Source: an uncultured Verrucomicrobiota bacterium (GTDB lineage: Bacteria; Verrucomicrobiota; Verrucomicrobiia; Chthoniobacterales; SZAS-18). Taken from it: a DNA stretch of 13,602 bases. This document shows, in pieces, positions 1 to 8,730 of this stretch; positions within the stretch are counted from its first letter, which is position 1, and every line of letters begins with the position of its first letter. Location: the NCBI GenBank assembly GCA_937871685.1, contig CALMOL010000157.1, forward strand, positions 6,602 to 20,203, given 5' to 3'. Made by a program: the position numbers and the translations under genes. Below the pieces are notes generated by a model. The model was not told the origin of the DNA, made no database searches, and saw nothing but the letters and a program-made list of their open reading frames with translations.

Positions 1-60
1 CCCCCCGCCTCCCCCCCGCGCCGGCCGCCGCCTGCCTCCGCCCCCCCCCCCCCGCCTCTG
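1..60. repeat. Low-complexity C-rich tract
   Basis: The window opens with a nearly pure C/G stretch that is strongly biased to C on the + strand. It includes C runs of 6 and 7 near the start and one of 13 at 41-53. I see no gene in it. The - strand is correspondingly G-run-rich and could in principle form a G-quadruplex. Long homopolymers are also typical places for sequencing or assembly error, so the exact run lengths should be treated with caution. It lies about 45 bases upstream of the putative promoter and operator of the Fur-like gene. Confidence 0.6.
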
Positions 61-104
61 CAACCCGGCGGTGCCTCACGAAGACACGCGAAGGCCGGTT
101 TTAT

Positions 105-119
105 TTAGAATAATTCTTG
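105..119 (+). promoter_or_regulatory. Putative Fur/PerR-type operator overlapping a -10 element
   Basis: TTAGAATAATTCTTG has a perfect 11-bp palindrome, AGAAT-A-ATTCT, at 107-117. It has the 7-1-7 layout of Fur-family boxes and matches 10 of the 14 non-spacer positions of the PerR consensus TTATAATNATTATAA, by my own alignment. The surrounding 101-119 stretch is the only AT-rich island near the start of the operon. TAGAAT at 106-111 matches 5 of 6 bases of a -10 hexamer, so a bound repressor would cover it. No convincing -35 is visible. The site lies 37 bases upstream of the ATG of the Fur-family gene, which suggests autoregulation of the repressor and of the suf genes behind it. Binding is inferred. 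Confidence 0.55.
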
Positions 120-155
120 ATTGGCATCCGCCCCGACGGATGTTCCCACCCCGTC

Positions 156-628
156 ATGAAATCGCGTTCTTCCCGCTCCTCTCGCCGCCCGGCCCCGGCG
201 GCCGGCGCGCGGGAATACGGCGCGACGCTGGCCCAGGGTGGCTTCCGCTTCACTTCCCAGCGGCGGGTGGTCTTCGACGCGGTGACGCGCTCGCACGACC
301 ACCCCACCGCCGTGGACGTTTTCATCCGGGCCAAGAAGGCGATGCCGTCCATCTCGCTGGCGACCGTTTACAATTGCCTGGAGACGATGGCCCAGTGCGG
401 CCTTGTCCGGCAGGTCCACGTGGACCGTGAGGCCTCCCGCTTCTGCGCCAACCGCGAGGCGCACGCGCACTTCGTTTGCGGCGACTGCGGCCGCGTCGAA
501 GACGTGCCGCTGCCCGCGCGCGCTGGTCTCGCGCGGCTCTGGAGTCTGCCGCCGGGCTACGCGGTCACCCATTCCGACATTTCCCTGCGCGGCGTTTGCC
601 CCGCCTGCGCCCCCAAGACCCCTTCCGC

Positions 629-632
<4 letters not shown>
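156..632 (+). CDS. Fur-family transcriptional repressor of the suf operon
   Basis: 158-residue DNA-binding metalloregulator of the Fur/PerR/Zur family, acting in the cytoplasm. After a basic, Ala/Arg-rich extension of about 25 residues, the winged helix (about 28-85) carries the family core 'PSISLATVYNCLETM' at 64-78. The dimerisation half carries H103-A-H105-F-V-C108-G-D-C111 and a second C148-P-A-C151, the usual structural zinc site. Aligned with B. subtilis PerR, the regulatory-site ligands H37, H91, H93 and D104 correspond to H49, H103, H105 and D116, but the Asp85 position is C97 (in RFC). The ATG at 156 is preferred over an in-frame ATG at 117 because the latter lies inside the operator palindrome. 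Its stop overlaps the sufC start in ATGA, so the two genes are translationally coupled. By position it most likely controls Fe-S assembly in response to iron, peroxide or cluster status. Which signal it senses cannot be told; Fur, PerR or a Fe-S-sensing variant all fit. Confidence 0.9.
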
Positions 633-1387
<755 letters not shown>

Positions 1388-1422
1388 CCAGTCAAACACC
1401 ACCGCGGGCCAGACTTTTTAAT

Positions 1423-2828
<1,406 letters not shown>

Positions 2829-2832
<4 letters not shown>

Positions 2833-3062
2833 CGGACGCCGAGCGCGAGCAGCGCGACGACGCCCTCTGGCGCGAGCAATGCCGCCGCCAGATGGCCCGC
2901 CCGCTGGCCGCGCGGATCAAATACGGCTTCCACCGCACCTACAAGCCCGTCATGGACGACGCGCGGTTCCGCGCTTTCGACACGACCGCCGACTACCGCC
3001 GGTGGTGCGACGAAAACCTGCCGGAATGGCTCGGCTACCGCACGGTGAAACCGAATGAATGA
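2829..3062 (+). CDS. Small protein of unknown function, paired with a nucleotidyltransferase-like gene
   Basis: 77-residue, highly charged protein with no signal peptide or membrane segment. The N-terminal half (about 3-37) is rich in Arg, Glu and Gln and looks helical, with LWREQCRRQMARPLAARIK at 13-31. The C-terminal half contains an aromatic, acidic segment with DYRRWCDENLPEWLGY at 55-70. I do not recognise a named family. It starts in the ATGA that ends sufB, and its last 8 bases overlap the start of the nucleotidyltransferase-like gene. This tight coupling suggests the two act together, for example as the partner or antitoxin half of a two-gene module, but that is inferred from layout only. 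Codon composition looks like its neighbours, with strong G/C at third positions, which supports a real gene. Confidence 0.8.
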
Positions 3063-3567
3063 AGGCCGCGAGTTCCGCCCAGAGCAGGCCGTCGAGATCG
3101 CCCGCGCCTTCGCGACGCACGAGGTCGATTACCTTTTCATCGGCAAAGGCGCGCTCGTCCTCCTTGGCTATCCCGGCATGACCCAGGACGTGGACGTTTT
3201 TGCGCGCCGCTCGGAGCAAAACGGCCGACGCATCGTTGCCGCCCTCGGATCGCTGGACTTTATGCTGTCCGCTGATGAGCAGGCGCAGCTTGTGCGCGGC
3301 AAGGATTTCGTGCAGCTCAAGTCAGGCCCGTTTGACCTCGACGTGATCTTTGCGCCGGACGGCATCGCCTCCTTCGAGGCCGCCGACGCGCGCCGGCTGG
3401 AGTTCGATGGATTCCGCGTGGCCGACCCGCGCGACATCATCGCCAGCAAGCGGGCCAGCGGGCGGCAGAAGGACCTCGGCGAGCTGCCGCTGCTGGAAAA
3501 GTTTCGCCAGGAATACGAAAACGCTCATCCGCGGCCATTGCGCCGTGCCCAGGATATTTCCCGTTGA
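3055..3567 (+). CDS. MNT/AbiEii-type nucleotidyltransferase-like protein
   Basis: 170-residue soluble protein resembling the minimal nucleotidyltransferase fold (AbiEii / DUF6036-like). The visible signs are FIGKGALVLLGYPGMTQDVDVF at 28-49, where a glycine-rich turn is followed by the D45-x-D47 metal pair, then a third acidic strand FDLDVIF at 93-99, and then VADPRDIIASKRASGRQKDLGEL at 122-144, the Lys/Arg-Lys-Asp helix common in this group. The usual Gly-Gly or Gly-Ser of the fold appears as Gly30-Lys31-Gly32, a possible divergence at the nucleotide-binding turn. Members of this fold transfer NMP groups to proteins, tRNA or antibiotics, or act as toxins; the substrate here is unknown. ATG 3055 is used; another ATG at 3059 is out of frame. 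It lies between sufB and sufD, with a 4-base gap to sufD, so it is presumably on the suf transcript. Confidence 0.8.
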   Translation: MNEGREFRPEQAVEIARAFATHEVDYLFIGKGALVLLGYPGMTQDVDVFARRSEQNGRRIVAALGSLDFMLSADEQAQLVRGKDFVQLKSGPFDLDVIFAPDGIASFEAADARRLEFDGFRVADPRDIIASKRASGRQKDLGELPLLEKFRQEYENAHPRPLRRAQDISR

Positions 3568-3571
3568 CCCC

Positions 3572-4966
3572 ATGATCCCTTCCGCCGCCGTTTCCGAACC
3601 GCCCGTCGATTCCCCCGAGCCGCTCGCCCTCGGCGAGGATGCTCCTGAGCCCACCCCGCCCGCCGGCAAGGGCGGCCTGTTTCTGCCGCCGCCGGTGCAG
3701 AAGGACCAGCCGACTTGGTTCCAGGAACGCCAGTGGAAGGCGTGGGAGAAGTTCGAGTCGCTGCCGCTGCCGCACCGCAAGGATTCCGCGTGGCGCTACA
3801 CCACGCTCGGCAAGCTGGACATTTCGCGTTACACGCCCGCCGCGGCTGTGGACTCCTCTGCCGCGGAGGCGCTCGCCGCGCGCTCCCTTGGGGGCCCTGA
3901 GGTTGCCGGCCGGCTCGTCACGGTCAACGACCGCGTCGTCCAGCGCACACCGCTCTCGGACGAACTGCGCGCAAAGGGCGTCGTGTTCGCGCCGATGGGC
4001 GATGACCTTTCCGCGCAGCGGGAGACGCTCCTGCGTCACTTCATGGCGAACGAGTCGGTGCTCGGCTCGCAAAAATTCTTCGCGCTTCATCAGGCCCACG
4101 TCCGCGGAGGCACGTTCATCTACGTGCCGAAGGGCGTTCACGTGGAACTGCCGCTGGAGTCATTCCATTGGATCGCCGGCGAGGGCGCCGCGATCTTCCC
4201 GCACACGCTCGTCGTGGCTGAGGAAGGCTCGCAGGTCACGCTCATCGATTACCTCGATTCGGCCGACCGCCGGCAGAACGGCTTCGTGTGCGGCGTGAGC
4301 GACCTTTACGTCGGCGCCGGCGCCAAGGTCACCTACCTCGCCGCGCAGAATTGGGGCGAGGAGGTCGTGGCCCTCAAGATGAACACCGCGCACGTCGCGG
4401 CCGGCGGCCATCTCACCTCGCTGCACGTCAACCTCGGCGCGCGCTACGATCGCCTGGAGAGCCATAATCTTCTTGCCGGAGCCGGCGCTCGCTCGGACAT
4501 GCTTTCGGCCACGGTGGCAACCGCCTCGCAGGAGTTCGACCAGCGCACGCTCCAGGATCACCTCGCGCCCGACACCGGCAGCGACCTGCTCTATAAGAAT
4601 TCCCTTTCGGACAAGTCGAAGACGATCTTCTCCGGCCTCATCAAGGTGGCCCCCGGCGCGCACCGCACGGACGCCTACCAGAAGGTTCGCAACCTTCTTC
4701 TCTCCGACGACGCCGAGGCCGACTCGATGCCTGGCCTGGAGATCCTCGCCGATGACGTGCGCTGCACGCACGGCGCGACGAGCGGATTCGTGGACGACGC
4801 CGAGTTGTTCTACCTCCAGTCGCGCGGCATCCCGCGCTTGCTGGCGCAGCAGTTGATCACGCAGGGCTTCCTCACCGAGGTGCTCACGCGCCTGGACGAC
4901 CCTCGTGCCACCGCGCGCCTCGCCGATCTGCTGGCGGCGAAGTTCGAGCGGATGAAGCCGCGGTAG
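3572..4966 (+). CDS. sufD: SufD, Fe-S scaffold subunit
   Basis: 464-residue partner of SufB in the SufBC2D complex, needed for scaffold assembly and iron delivery. The core is a SufB-like beta-helix: HVRGGTFIYVPKGVHVELPL at 176-195, then AAQNWGEEVVALK and HLTSLHVNLG. Near the C terminus are DVRCTHGATSG at 395-405 and ELFYLQSRGIP at 411-421. C398 and H400 match E. coli SufD Cys358/His360, the latter important for cluster assembly. The Pro/Glu-rich N terminus (about 1-45) is an extension before the DQPTWFQERQWKAWEKF start of the family domain. The ATG at 3572 lies 4 bases after the upstream stop; opening the frame further would run through the nucleotidyltransferase gene, so it was rejected. 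sufS is absent downstream. Confidence 0.96.
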   Translation: MIPSAAVSEPPVDSPEPLALGEDAPEPTPPAGKGGLFLPPPVQKDQPTWFQERQWKAWEKFESLPLPHRKDSAWRYTTLGKLDISRYTPAAAVDSSAAEALAARSLGGPEVAGRLVTVNDRVVQRTPLSDELRAKGVVFAPMGDDLSAQRETLLRHFMANESVLGSQKFFALHQAHVRGGTFIYVPKGVHVELPLESFHWIAGEGAAIFPHTLVVAEEGSQVTLIDYLDSADRRQNGFVCGVSDLYVGAGAKVTYLAAQNWGEEVVALKMNTAHVAAGGHLTSLHVNLGARYDRLESHNLLAGAGARSDMLSATVATASQEFDQRTLQDHLAPDTGSDLLYKNSLSDKSKTIFSGLIKVAPGAHRTDAYQKVRNLLLSDDAEADSMPGLEILADDVRCTHGATSGFVDDAELFYLQSRGIPRLLAQQLITQGFLTEVLTRLDDPRATARLADLLAAKFERMKPR

Positions 4967-4997
4967 CAAAAGCGCCGTTCTCGGGACATCGTTGGCC

Positions 4998-5222
4998 ATG
5001 ACCATCGAGCAGATCCGGGACGTGGCCCGCGCGCTCCCTTTCCAGCCGTTTGAGCTGGAGACGACCGGCGGCCAGCGCATCCGAGTGGAACATCCGGATT
5101 ATATCTTCTTCGTGCCGGGAAGCCTGACGATCACCGTTTATTCCAAGGCTCAAGATGTGGTTCGGCTCGTGAACGTGAACCATGTGGCCTCCATGGAGAT
5201 CAAAACGCCTGCTAACACCTGA
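4998..5222 (+). CDS. Small conserved-looking protein of unknown function
   Basis: 74-residue protein starting MTIEQIRDVARALPFQPFELE. It has a short N-terminal helix, an RALPFQPFELETTGGQRIRVEHPDYIFFVPGS-type beta-rich middle (positions 11-42), and a C-terminal strand set ending in HVASMEI. From memory this resembles a widespread family of about 70-80 residues, common in Planctomycetes and Verrucomicrobia, with the pattern RPFxPFxI..DGRxxxVxHPD; I know no assigned function for it. The ATG at 4998 is chosen over an in-frame TTG two codons upstream. There is no signal peptide, membrane segment or Shine-Dalgarno sequence. It lies 31 bases after sufD and 2 bases before yajQ, so it is probably co-transcribed with both. 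Confidence 0.82.
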   Translation: MTIEQIRDVARALPFQPFELETTGGQRIRVEHPDYIFFVPGSLTITVYSKAQDVVRLVNVNHVASMEIKTPANT

Positions 5223-5224
5223 CC

Positions 5225-5716
5225 ATGCCGACCTTCGACATCGTTTCCGAAATTGACCGCCAGGAGGTCGATAACGCCTTGAACCAAGCTCATAAGGAGC
5301 TGGTCACCCGCTTCGACTTCAAGGGCGCCGACCCCAAGGTGGAATGGGACGAGAAAACCGGAAAGATTCTCCTTACGGTGGCCGATGCCGCCAAGCTCAA
5401 GCCGCTCTTCGAGCTGGTCCTCGGCAAGCTCGCCAAGCGCAACGTGGACTTGCGCAACGTGGACCGCGGCGACGCCGCCGTCTCCTCGATGAACCACGGT
5501 CGTCAGGAGCTGACCATTAAGCAGGGCATTGAGGGCGTGAAGGCCAAGGAGATCATCGCCCACGTCAAGAACTCCGGCCTCAAGGTGCAGTGCGCGCTTC
5601 AGGGCACCGAGATCCGCGTGACCGGCAAGAAGCGGGACGATCTCCAGGCCGCCATCGCCGCCGTGCGCGCCAAGGACTTCGGCGTGGCGCTCACGTTCAA
5701 GAACTTCCGGGACTGA
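5225..5716 (+). CDS. yajQ: YajQ-family nucleotide-binding protein
   Basis: 163-residue member of the YajQ/UPF0234 family, cytoplasmic. It has the family opening MPTFDIVSEIDRQEVDNALNQ, the RFDFKG strand at 29-34, a central RNVDLRNVDRGDAAVSSMNHGRQ stretch, KQGIEGVKAKEI at 99-110, and the invariant-looking C terminus LQAAIAAVRAKDFGVALTFKNFRD. The length is that of E. coli YajQ (about 163). Family members bind nucleotides or nucleic acid, and some (Xanthomonas XC_3703 type) bind cyclic di-GMP and act as a transcriptional co-regulator; which applies here is unknown. It begins 2 bases after the upstream small gene and is the last gene of the suf-containing run. It ends 9 bases before the convergent solute-binding gene, with no clear terminator hairpin between them. 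Confidence 0.96.
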   Translation: MPTFDIVSEIDRQEVDNALNQAHKELVTRFDFKGADPKVEWDEKTGKILLTVADAAKLKPLFELVLGKLAKRNVDLRNVDRGDAAVSSMNHGRQELTIKQGIEGVKAKEIIAHVKNSGLKVQCALQGTEIRVTGKKRDDLQAAIAAVRAKDFGVALTFKNFRD

Positions 5717-5725
5717 AGGTCGCGG

Positions 5726-6985
5726 CTATCGCTGCGCGTCGCGGATCAGGCGCTCGCATTCCTCCTGCATCTTGCGCGCGCCGTCGCGCGCCGAGACCGA
5801 GCCGCTCATGATGAGTTGGTAGGGACCGCGCATCCCGTCCCAAATCTGGCGCATTTCCGGGCGCAAGGGCATCGGGCGGGCGCGAGTGATTTGCGCCAGG
5901 GATGCCCGGAGAGCCGGGCTTTCCTTCACCGCGGCAGACTCGCGCACGTCCAGGCGCGTCGGGGCGATCAGAAGCTCCCGGGCAAAGCGCGCCTGCACCT
6001 CGCTGCCGGTGAAGTGCTCCAGCACTTCCAGGACGAGCGGCAGCTTGGCGTCGGGCACGTTCACATTCACGCCGTAGCCGCACAGCGAGTAGATCGGCGT
6101 GCAGGGCAGGCCCGTCGCGGAGTTCACTGGGAGCGGGGCGAGACGTGACTTCTCCGGCACCCCGTAGGCGGCCCACGACCACGGGCCATTGATGATCATG
6201 GCGGCGCGGCCCTCCTTGAAGAGCGCGTCGGCGATCTCGTAGTCGCCCTCGCGCGGAATGACCTTCTCCTTGTCGCGCAGGTCGAGGACGAACTGGAGCG
6301 CCGCGGCCGTGCGGTCGTTGTCGAGCGTGGGCCGGCCATTGTCATCCATCACCCAACCGCCAAAGGCGGTGAGGAACGGGATGAAAAAATACGGCTCGCG
6401 ATAGTTCCAGGTGAGGCCGTATTCGTCGGCCTTGCCCTCTCCGGAACGGGCGCGCGTGAGCTTCTTCCCGAGCGTGATCAGCTCGTCGAGCGTCCCTGGC
6501 GGCTCCGGCACGCGCACGGGGTCATAGATGAGCGCGAGGTGATTGCCGATCTGCTCGGCGAGCATCCACGTCTTGCCCTCGTAGGCCACGGCGGCCTCGG
6601 GGATGAATTGCTCGCGCAGCCCAGGACGCAGCAGCCCATCGAGCGGACGCACCGTGCGCGTGACGTGATACACGCCGACGTTGTCCGAGGGCCCATAGAC
6701 GAGGTCCGGCCCCTGCCCGGCGACGGCGGCGATGACAAAGAGGTTCCGCATCTCCTCGTTCTCGCGGTAAAGCGCCTCCACGCGGCGATCCAGGTGCGCG
6801 GCGTTGTATTCGGCCACGAGCTTCTCAAACAGGGCGCGCTCCTGACCGCTCTTCTGATGCCAAATGAGCACGCGCGGCTTCCCATCCGGCCCCGGCTCCA
6901 AAAACGGTGATGCCCGCCGGCAGCCGGCGGCGAGCACAAGGACCAGCGGCAGCGCAAGAAGGAGGAGGCGGCGGGGGAAACGCAC
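5726..6985 (-). CDS. ABC transporter solute-binding lipoprotein (sugar type)
   Basis: About 419 residues; a periplasmic or membrane-anchored binding protein of the family-1 (maltose/glycerol-3-phosphate-like) extracellular solute-binding group. From the GTG at 6985 the N terminus is a textbook lipoprotein signal: MRFPRR, a hydrophobic stretch, then the lipobox LAAGC with C22 as the lipidated residue. The mature part has PRVLIWHQKSGQERALFEKLVAEYN, DLVYGPSDNVGVY, an EGRAAMIINGPWSW strand-helix and a C-terminal MRQIWDGMRG, all typical. The start is uncertain: an ATG at 7069 has a good GGAG 5 bases upstream but would put about 28 residues before the signal peptide and nearly abut the divergent gene's start. 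No permease or ATPase genes lie nearby, so this is an orphan receptor. The ligand is unknown, with a carbohydrate likely by family. Confidence 0.88.
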   Translation of the reverse strand: MRFPRRLLLLALPLVLVLAAGCRRASPFLEPGPDGKPRVLIWHQKSGQERALFEKLVAEYNAAHLDRRVEALYRENEEMRNLFVIAAVAGQGPDLVYGPSDNVGVYHVTRTVRPLDGLLRPGLREQFIPEAAVAYEGKTWMLAEQIGNHLALIYDPVRVPEPPGTLDELITLGKKLTRARSGEGKADEYGLTWNYREPYFFIPFLTAFGGWVMDDNGRPTLDNDRTAAALQFVLDLRDKEKVIPREGDYEIADALFKEGRAAMIINGPWSWAAYGVPEKSRLAPLPVNSATGLPCTPIYSLCGYGVNVNVPDAKLPLVLEVLEHFTGSEVQARFARELLIAPTRLDVRESAAVKESPALRASLAQITRARPMPLRPEMRQIWDGMRGPYQLIMSGSVSARDGARKMQEECERLIRDAQR

Positions 6986-7082
6986 GCCGCAGCCAAGCAC
7001 AGGAAAGGCGCAGGAAAAGGTGCCGGCGCGTTGCGCGACATGCTTCCCGTCCGCCGCGCCTGCTGCCATCTTCGCTCCCCCC

Positions 7083-7757
7083 ATGTCCTCGCCGCCCGCC
7101 GTCACCGTCACGTATTACCTGGAAGTCGTCTCGTCCTGGTGCACTTGGGCCGAGCCGGCATGGGCGGAATTGAAGCGGCGCTTCAACGGCCAAGCTGAGT
7201 TTCGCTGGAAGATCGCGATGATGGACGCGACGGGGATGCCCAAGTCCCGCGCGCAACTCGAATGGTTTTACCGTCGCTCCGGCACGATCACGCGCTCGCC
7301 CTTTATGCTGAATTCCGCGTGGTTCGAGGACGGCTGGGGATCGTATCCTGCGCCCAACCTTGTCGCCGAGGCGGCCCGCACGCTTGGGGTGGTGGACGAT
7401 CGCGTGCGCCTCGCCATTGCCCGCGCTGGAGTGCGCGAGGGCCGCCGCATTGGCCAGTGGGACGTGGCCGTAGCCGCGGCCGCGGAAGCGTCCGGTCTCG
7501 ATGCCACCAAGCTCCTTGAGGAAGCGCGTCGTCCGGGGACCGCCGCGCGCATCGAGGCGAGCGGGCGCGAGTTCGACGCGCTGGCGGTCACCCAGCGGCC
7601 GACCTTCCTTTTTGAACACCGACCCACCGGCGATCGCTCGATCCTTTCCGGCGTGTGGACGGTTGAACCGCTGGCGGCCGTGCTTGAAGCGATGCTCGCG
7701 GACGCCGTCGCTGTTGCCGCCTACGCCGCACATCACGGAGGGGTGCTTGCCACGTAA
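7083..7757 (+). CDS. DsbA/FrnE-like thioredoxin-fold protein with a single active-site cysteine
   Basis: 224-residue cytoplasmic protein without a signal peptide, resembling the DsbA family branch that includes FrnE and 2-hydroxychromene-2-carboxylate isomerase. The first strand leads into VTYYLEVVSSWCTWAEPAWAELKRRF at 8-33. C20 sits where DsbA proteins have C-x-x-C, but the second cysteine is replaced (C20-T-W-A23). The helical insert with WFEDGWGSYPAPNLVAEAARTLG follows, and TQRPTFLF at 170-177 supplies the cis-proline loop (P173). With one cysteine it is unlikely to be a classical dithiol oxidase; a glutathione-dependent or monothiol role is an inference. The ATG at 7083 is chosen because an upstream extension is low-complexity and antisense to the lipoprotein gene. 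The next gene starts 3 bases after its stop, so the two form an operon. Confidence 0.85.
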   Translation: MSSPPAVTVTYYLEVVSSWCTWAEPAWAELKRRFNGQAEFRWKIAMMDATGMPKSRAQLEWFYRRSGTITRSPFMLNSAWFEDGWGSYPAPNLVAEAARTLGVVDDRVRLAIARAGVREGRRIGQWDVAVAAAAEASGLDATKLLEEARRPGTAARIEASGREFDALAVTQRPTFLFEHRPTGDRSILSGVWTVEPLAAVLEAMLADAVAVAAYAAHHGGVLAT

Positions 7758-7760
7758 GCC

Positions 7761-8726
7761 ATGACCGCCCCGCCCCCCGGCTTTGACCTCGCACGCTTGC
7801 TTGGCGGCGAAAGCTACCGCTTCCAATTCGGCGTGCGCCGCGGCCAGCCCGACTGGTGGCGCGGCCAGCTCGACGTGCCCGACAGCGAGACCCTCGCCGA
7901 GCGCACCCGCTGGCTCGATGACCCCGCCGCGCGCGCGGATTGCGTGACGTGGGAGGGGGCTGCTGCACCCGCACTCGCCGAGACCACGGAATGGCTCGGC
8001 CTCGCCCCCGGCGAGATCACGCCCGACGCCGCCGGCGCCGCTGCGCTGGGCCGCCGCTGGGAACCAGACTGGGTGCTGCTCCGCAGACCGAGAAAAACCG
8101 AGAGAATGGAGGATGGAGGATGGCAGGAAGCGGACATATCGGCCGCACGCGCACGGATGAAAGCGAGCATCAATCCGGAACCCGAACTCCCATCGCCGCG
8201 TCCCCTGCCATCCTCCATCCTTCGTCCTCCCGGCTCCCCCCGGCTAGTCGCCGGCTGCGTGTGCTTTCCCTCGCACTGGGCCGTCACCGAAAAGCTCGGC
8301 CTCACGGTGCCGGAAATCCACGGCGTCGTCCCCACGCTCAACGCCGACCTCGGCGCGCGCATCGCCACTTTCCTGGACCGCCTCGCGCCCGGCGCGGTCT
8401 TCGAGCGCGAGAACTGGGGTCTCGCCGCCGCGCCCGACCGCAACCAGCATCCGCGCCGCGGTCTCCCGCGCCTTCAGGCCGACACGCCGCCCAACCGCGT
8501 GTGGCTGCGCCTGGAGCATCAAGCCTTCGTCGCGCTGCCGCGCGCGGAGGCAATTCTGTTTATCATCGGCGTGCGCGTTGCGCCGCTCGCCGAGGCGCTT
8601 GCCGATCCCGCCCTGCGCGGGGCCTTCGGTCGCCAGCTCGCGGCCATGCCCGATGAAATCGCTGCCTACAAAGGTTTGGCGGCGCTGCGCCGGTCGCCGG
8701 CCGTGCGAAAGTTCTTCTCCGCCTGA
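7761..8726 (+). CDS. DUF3445 heme-dependent oxidative N-demethylase family protein
   Basis: 321-residue protein of the DUF3445 family, which includes heme-dependent oxidative N-demethylases/dimethylamine monooxygenase-like enzymes. The diagnostic core is LVAGCVCFPSHWAVTEKLGLTVPEIHGVVPTLNADLG at about 162-198, then FERENWGLA and VWLRLEHQAFVALPRAEAILFIIGVRVAPL at 247-276. The N-terminal half has FDLARLLGGESYRFQFGVRR. Between WVLLR (104-108) and LVAGC (162), where relatives as I recall them join with a short loop, there is an extra segment of about 50 residues encoded by a palindromic DNA insert (listed separately). The frame remains open through it. The gene is coupled to the DsbA-like gene (3-base gap) and ends 4 bases before the convergent polyprenyl synthase. 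Substrate unknown. Confidence 0.88.
   Translation: MTAPPPGFDLARLLGGESYRFQFGVRRGQPDWWRGQLDVPDSETLAERTRWLDDPAARADCVTWEGAAAPALAETTEWLGLAPGEITPDAAGAAALGRRWEPDWVLLRRPRKTERMEDGGWQEADISAARARMKASINPEPELPSPRPLPSSILRPPGSPRLVAGCVCFPSHWAVTEKLGLTVPEIHGVVPTLNADLGARIATFLDRLAPGAVFERENWGLAAAPDRNQHPRRGLPRLQADTPPNRVWLRLEHQAFVALPRAEAILFIIGVRVAPLAEALADPALRGAFGRQLAAMPDEIAAYKGLAALRRSPAVRKFFSA
8098..8233 (+). repeat. In-frame palindromic insert inside the DUF3445 gene
   Basis: Perfect 18-base inverted arms AGGATGGAGGATGGCAGG (8110-8127) and CCTGCCATCCTCCATCCT (8204-8221) flank a 76-base loop. Imperfect pairing extends outward to about 8098 and 8233, including CCG/CGG at the tips and several G-U or mismatched positions. 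The left arm also contains the tandem unit ATGGAGG. The whole lies in the DUF3445 reading frame and accounts for most of the extra residues 109-161 of that protein. The structure resembles a protein-coding palindromic element (analogous to Rickettsia RPEs) or a REP/MITE-like unit that has inserted without breaking the frame. No transposase or target duplication is evident. Confidence 0.75.
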
Positions 8727-8730
8727 CGCC

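Noticed and set aside
6864..7082. In-frame N-terminal extension of the DsbA-like gene
   Set aside because: Arg-rich low-complexity sequence antisense to the signal peptide of the lipoprotein; the domain begins right after ATG 7083.
8098..8233. Palindrome as an intrinsic terminator or IS end
   Set aside because: The loop is 76 bases, there is no T tract, no transposase and no target duplication, and it lies within an open coding frame.
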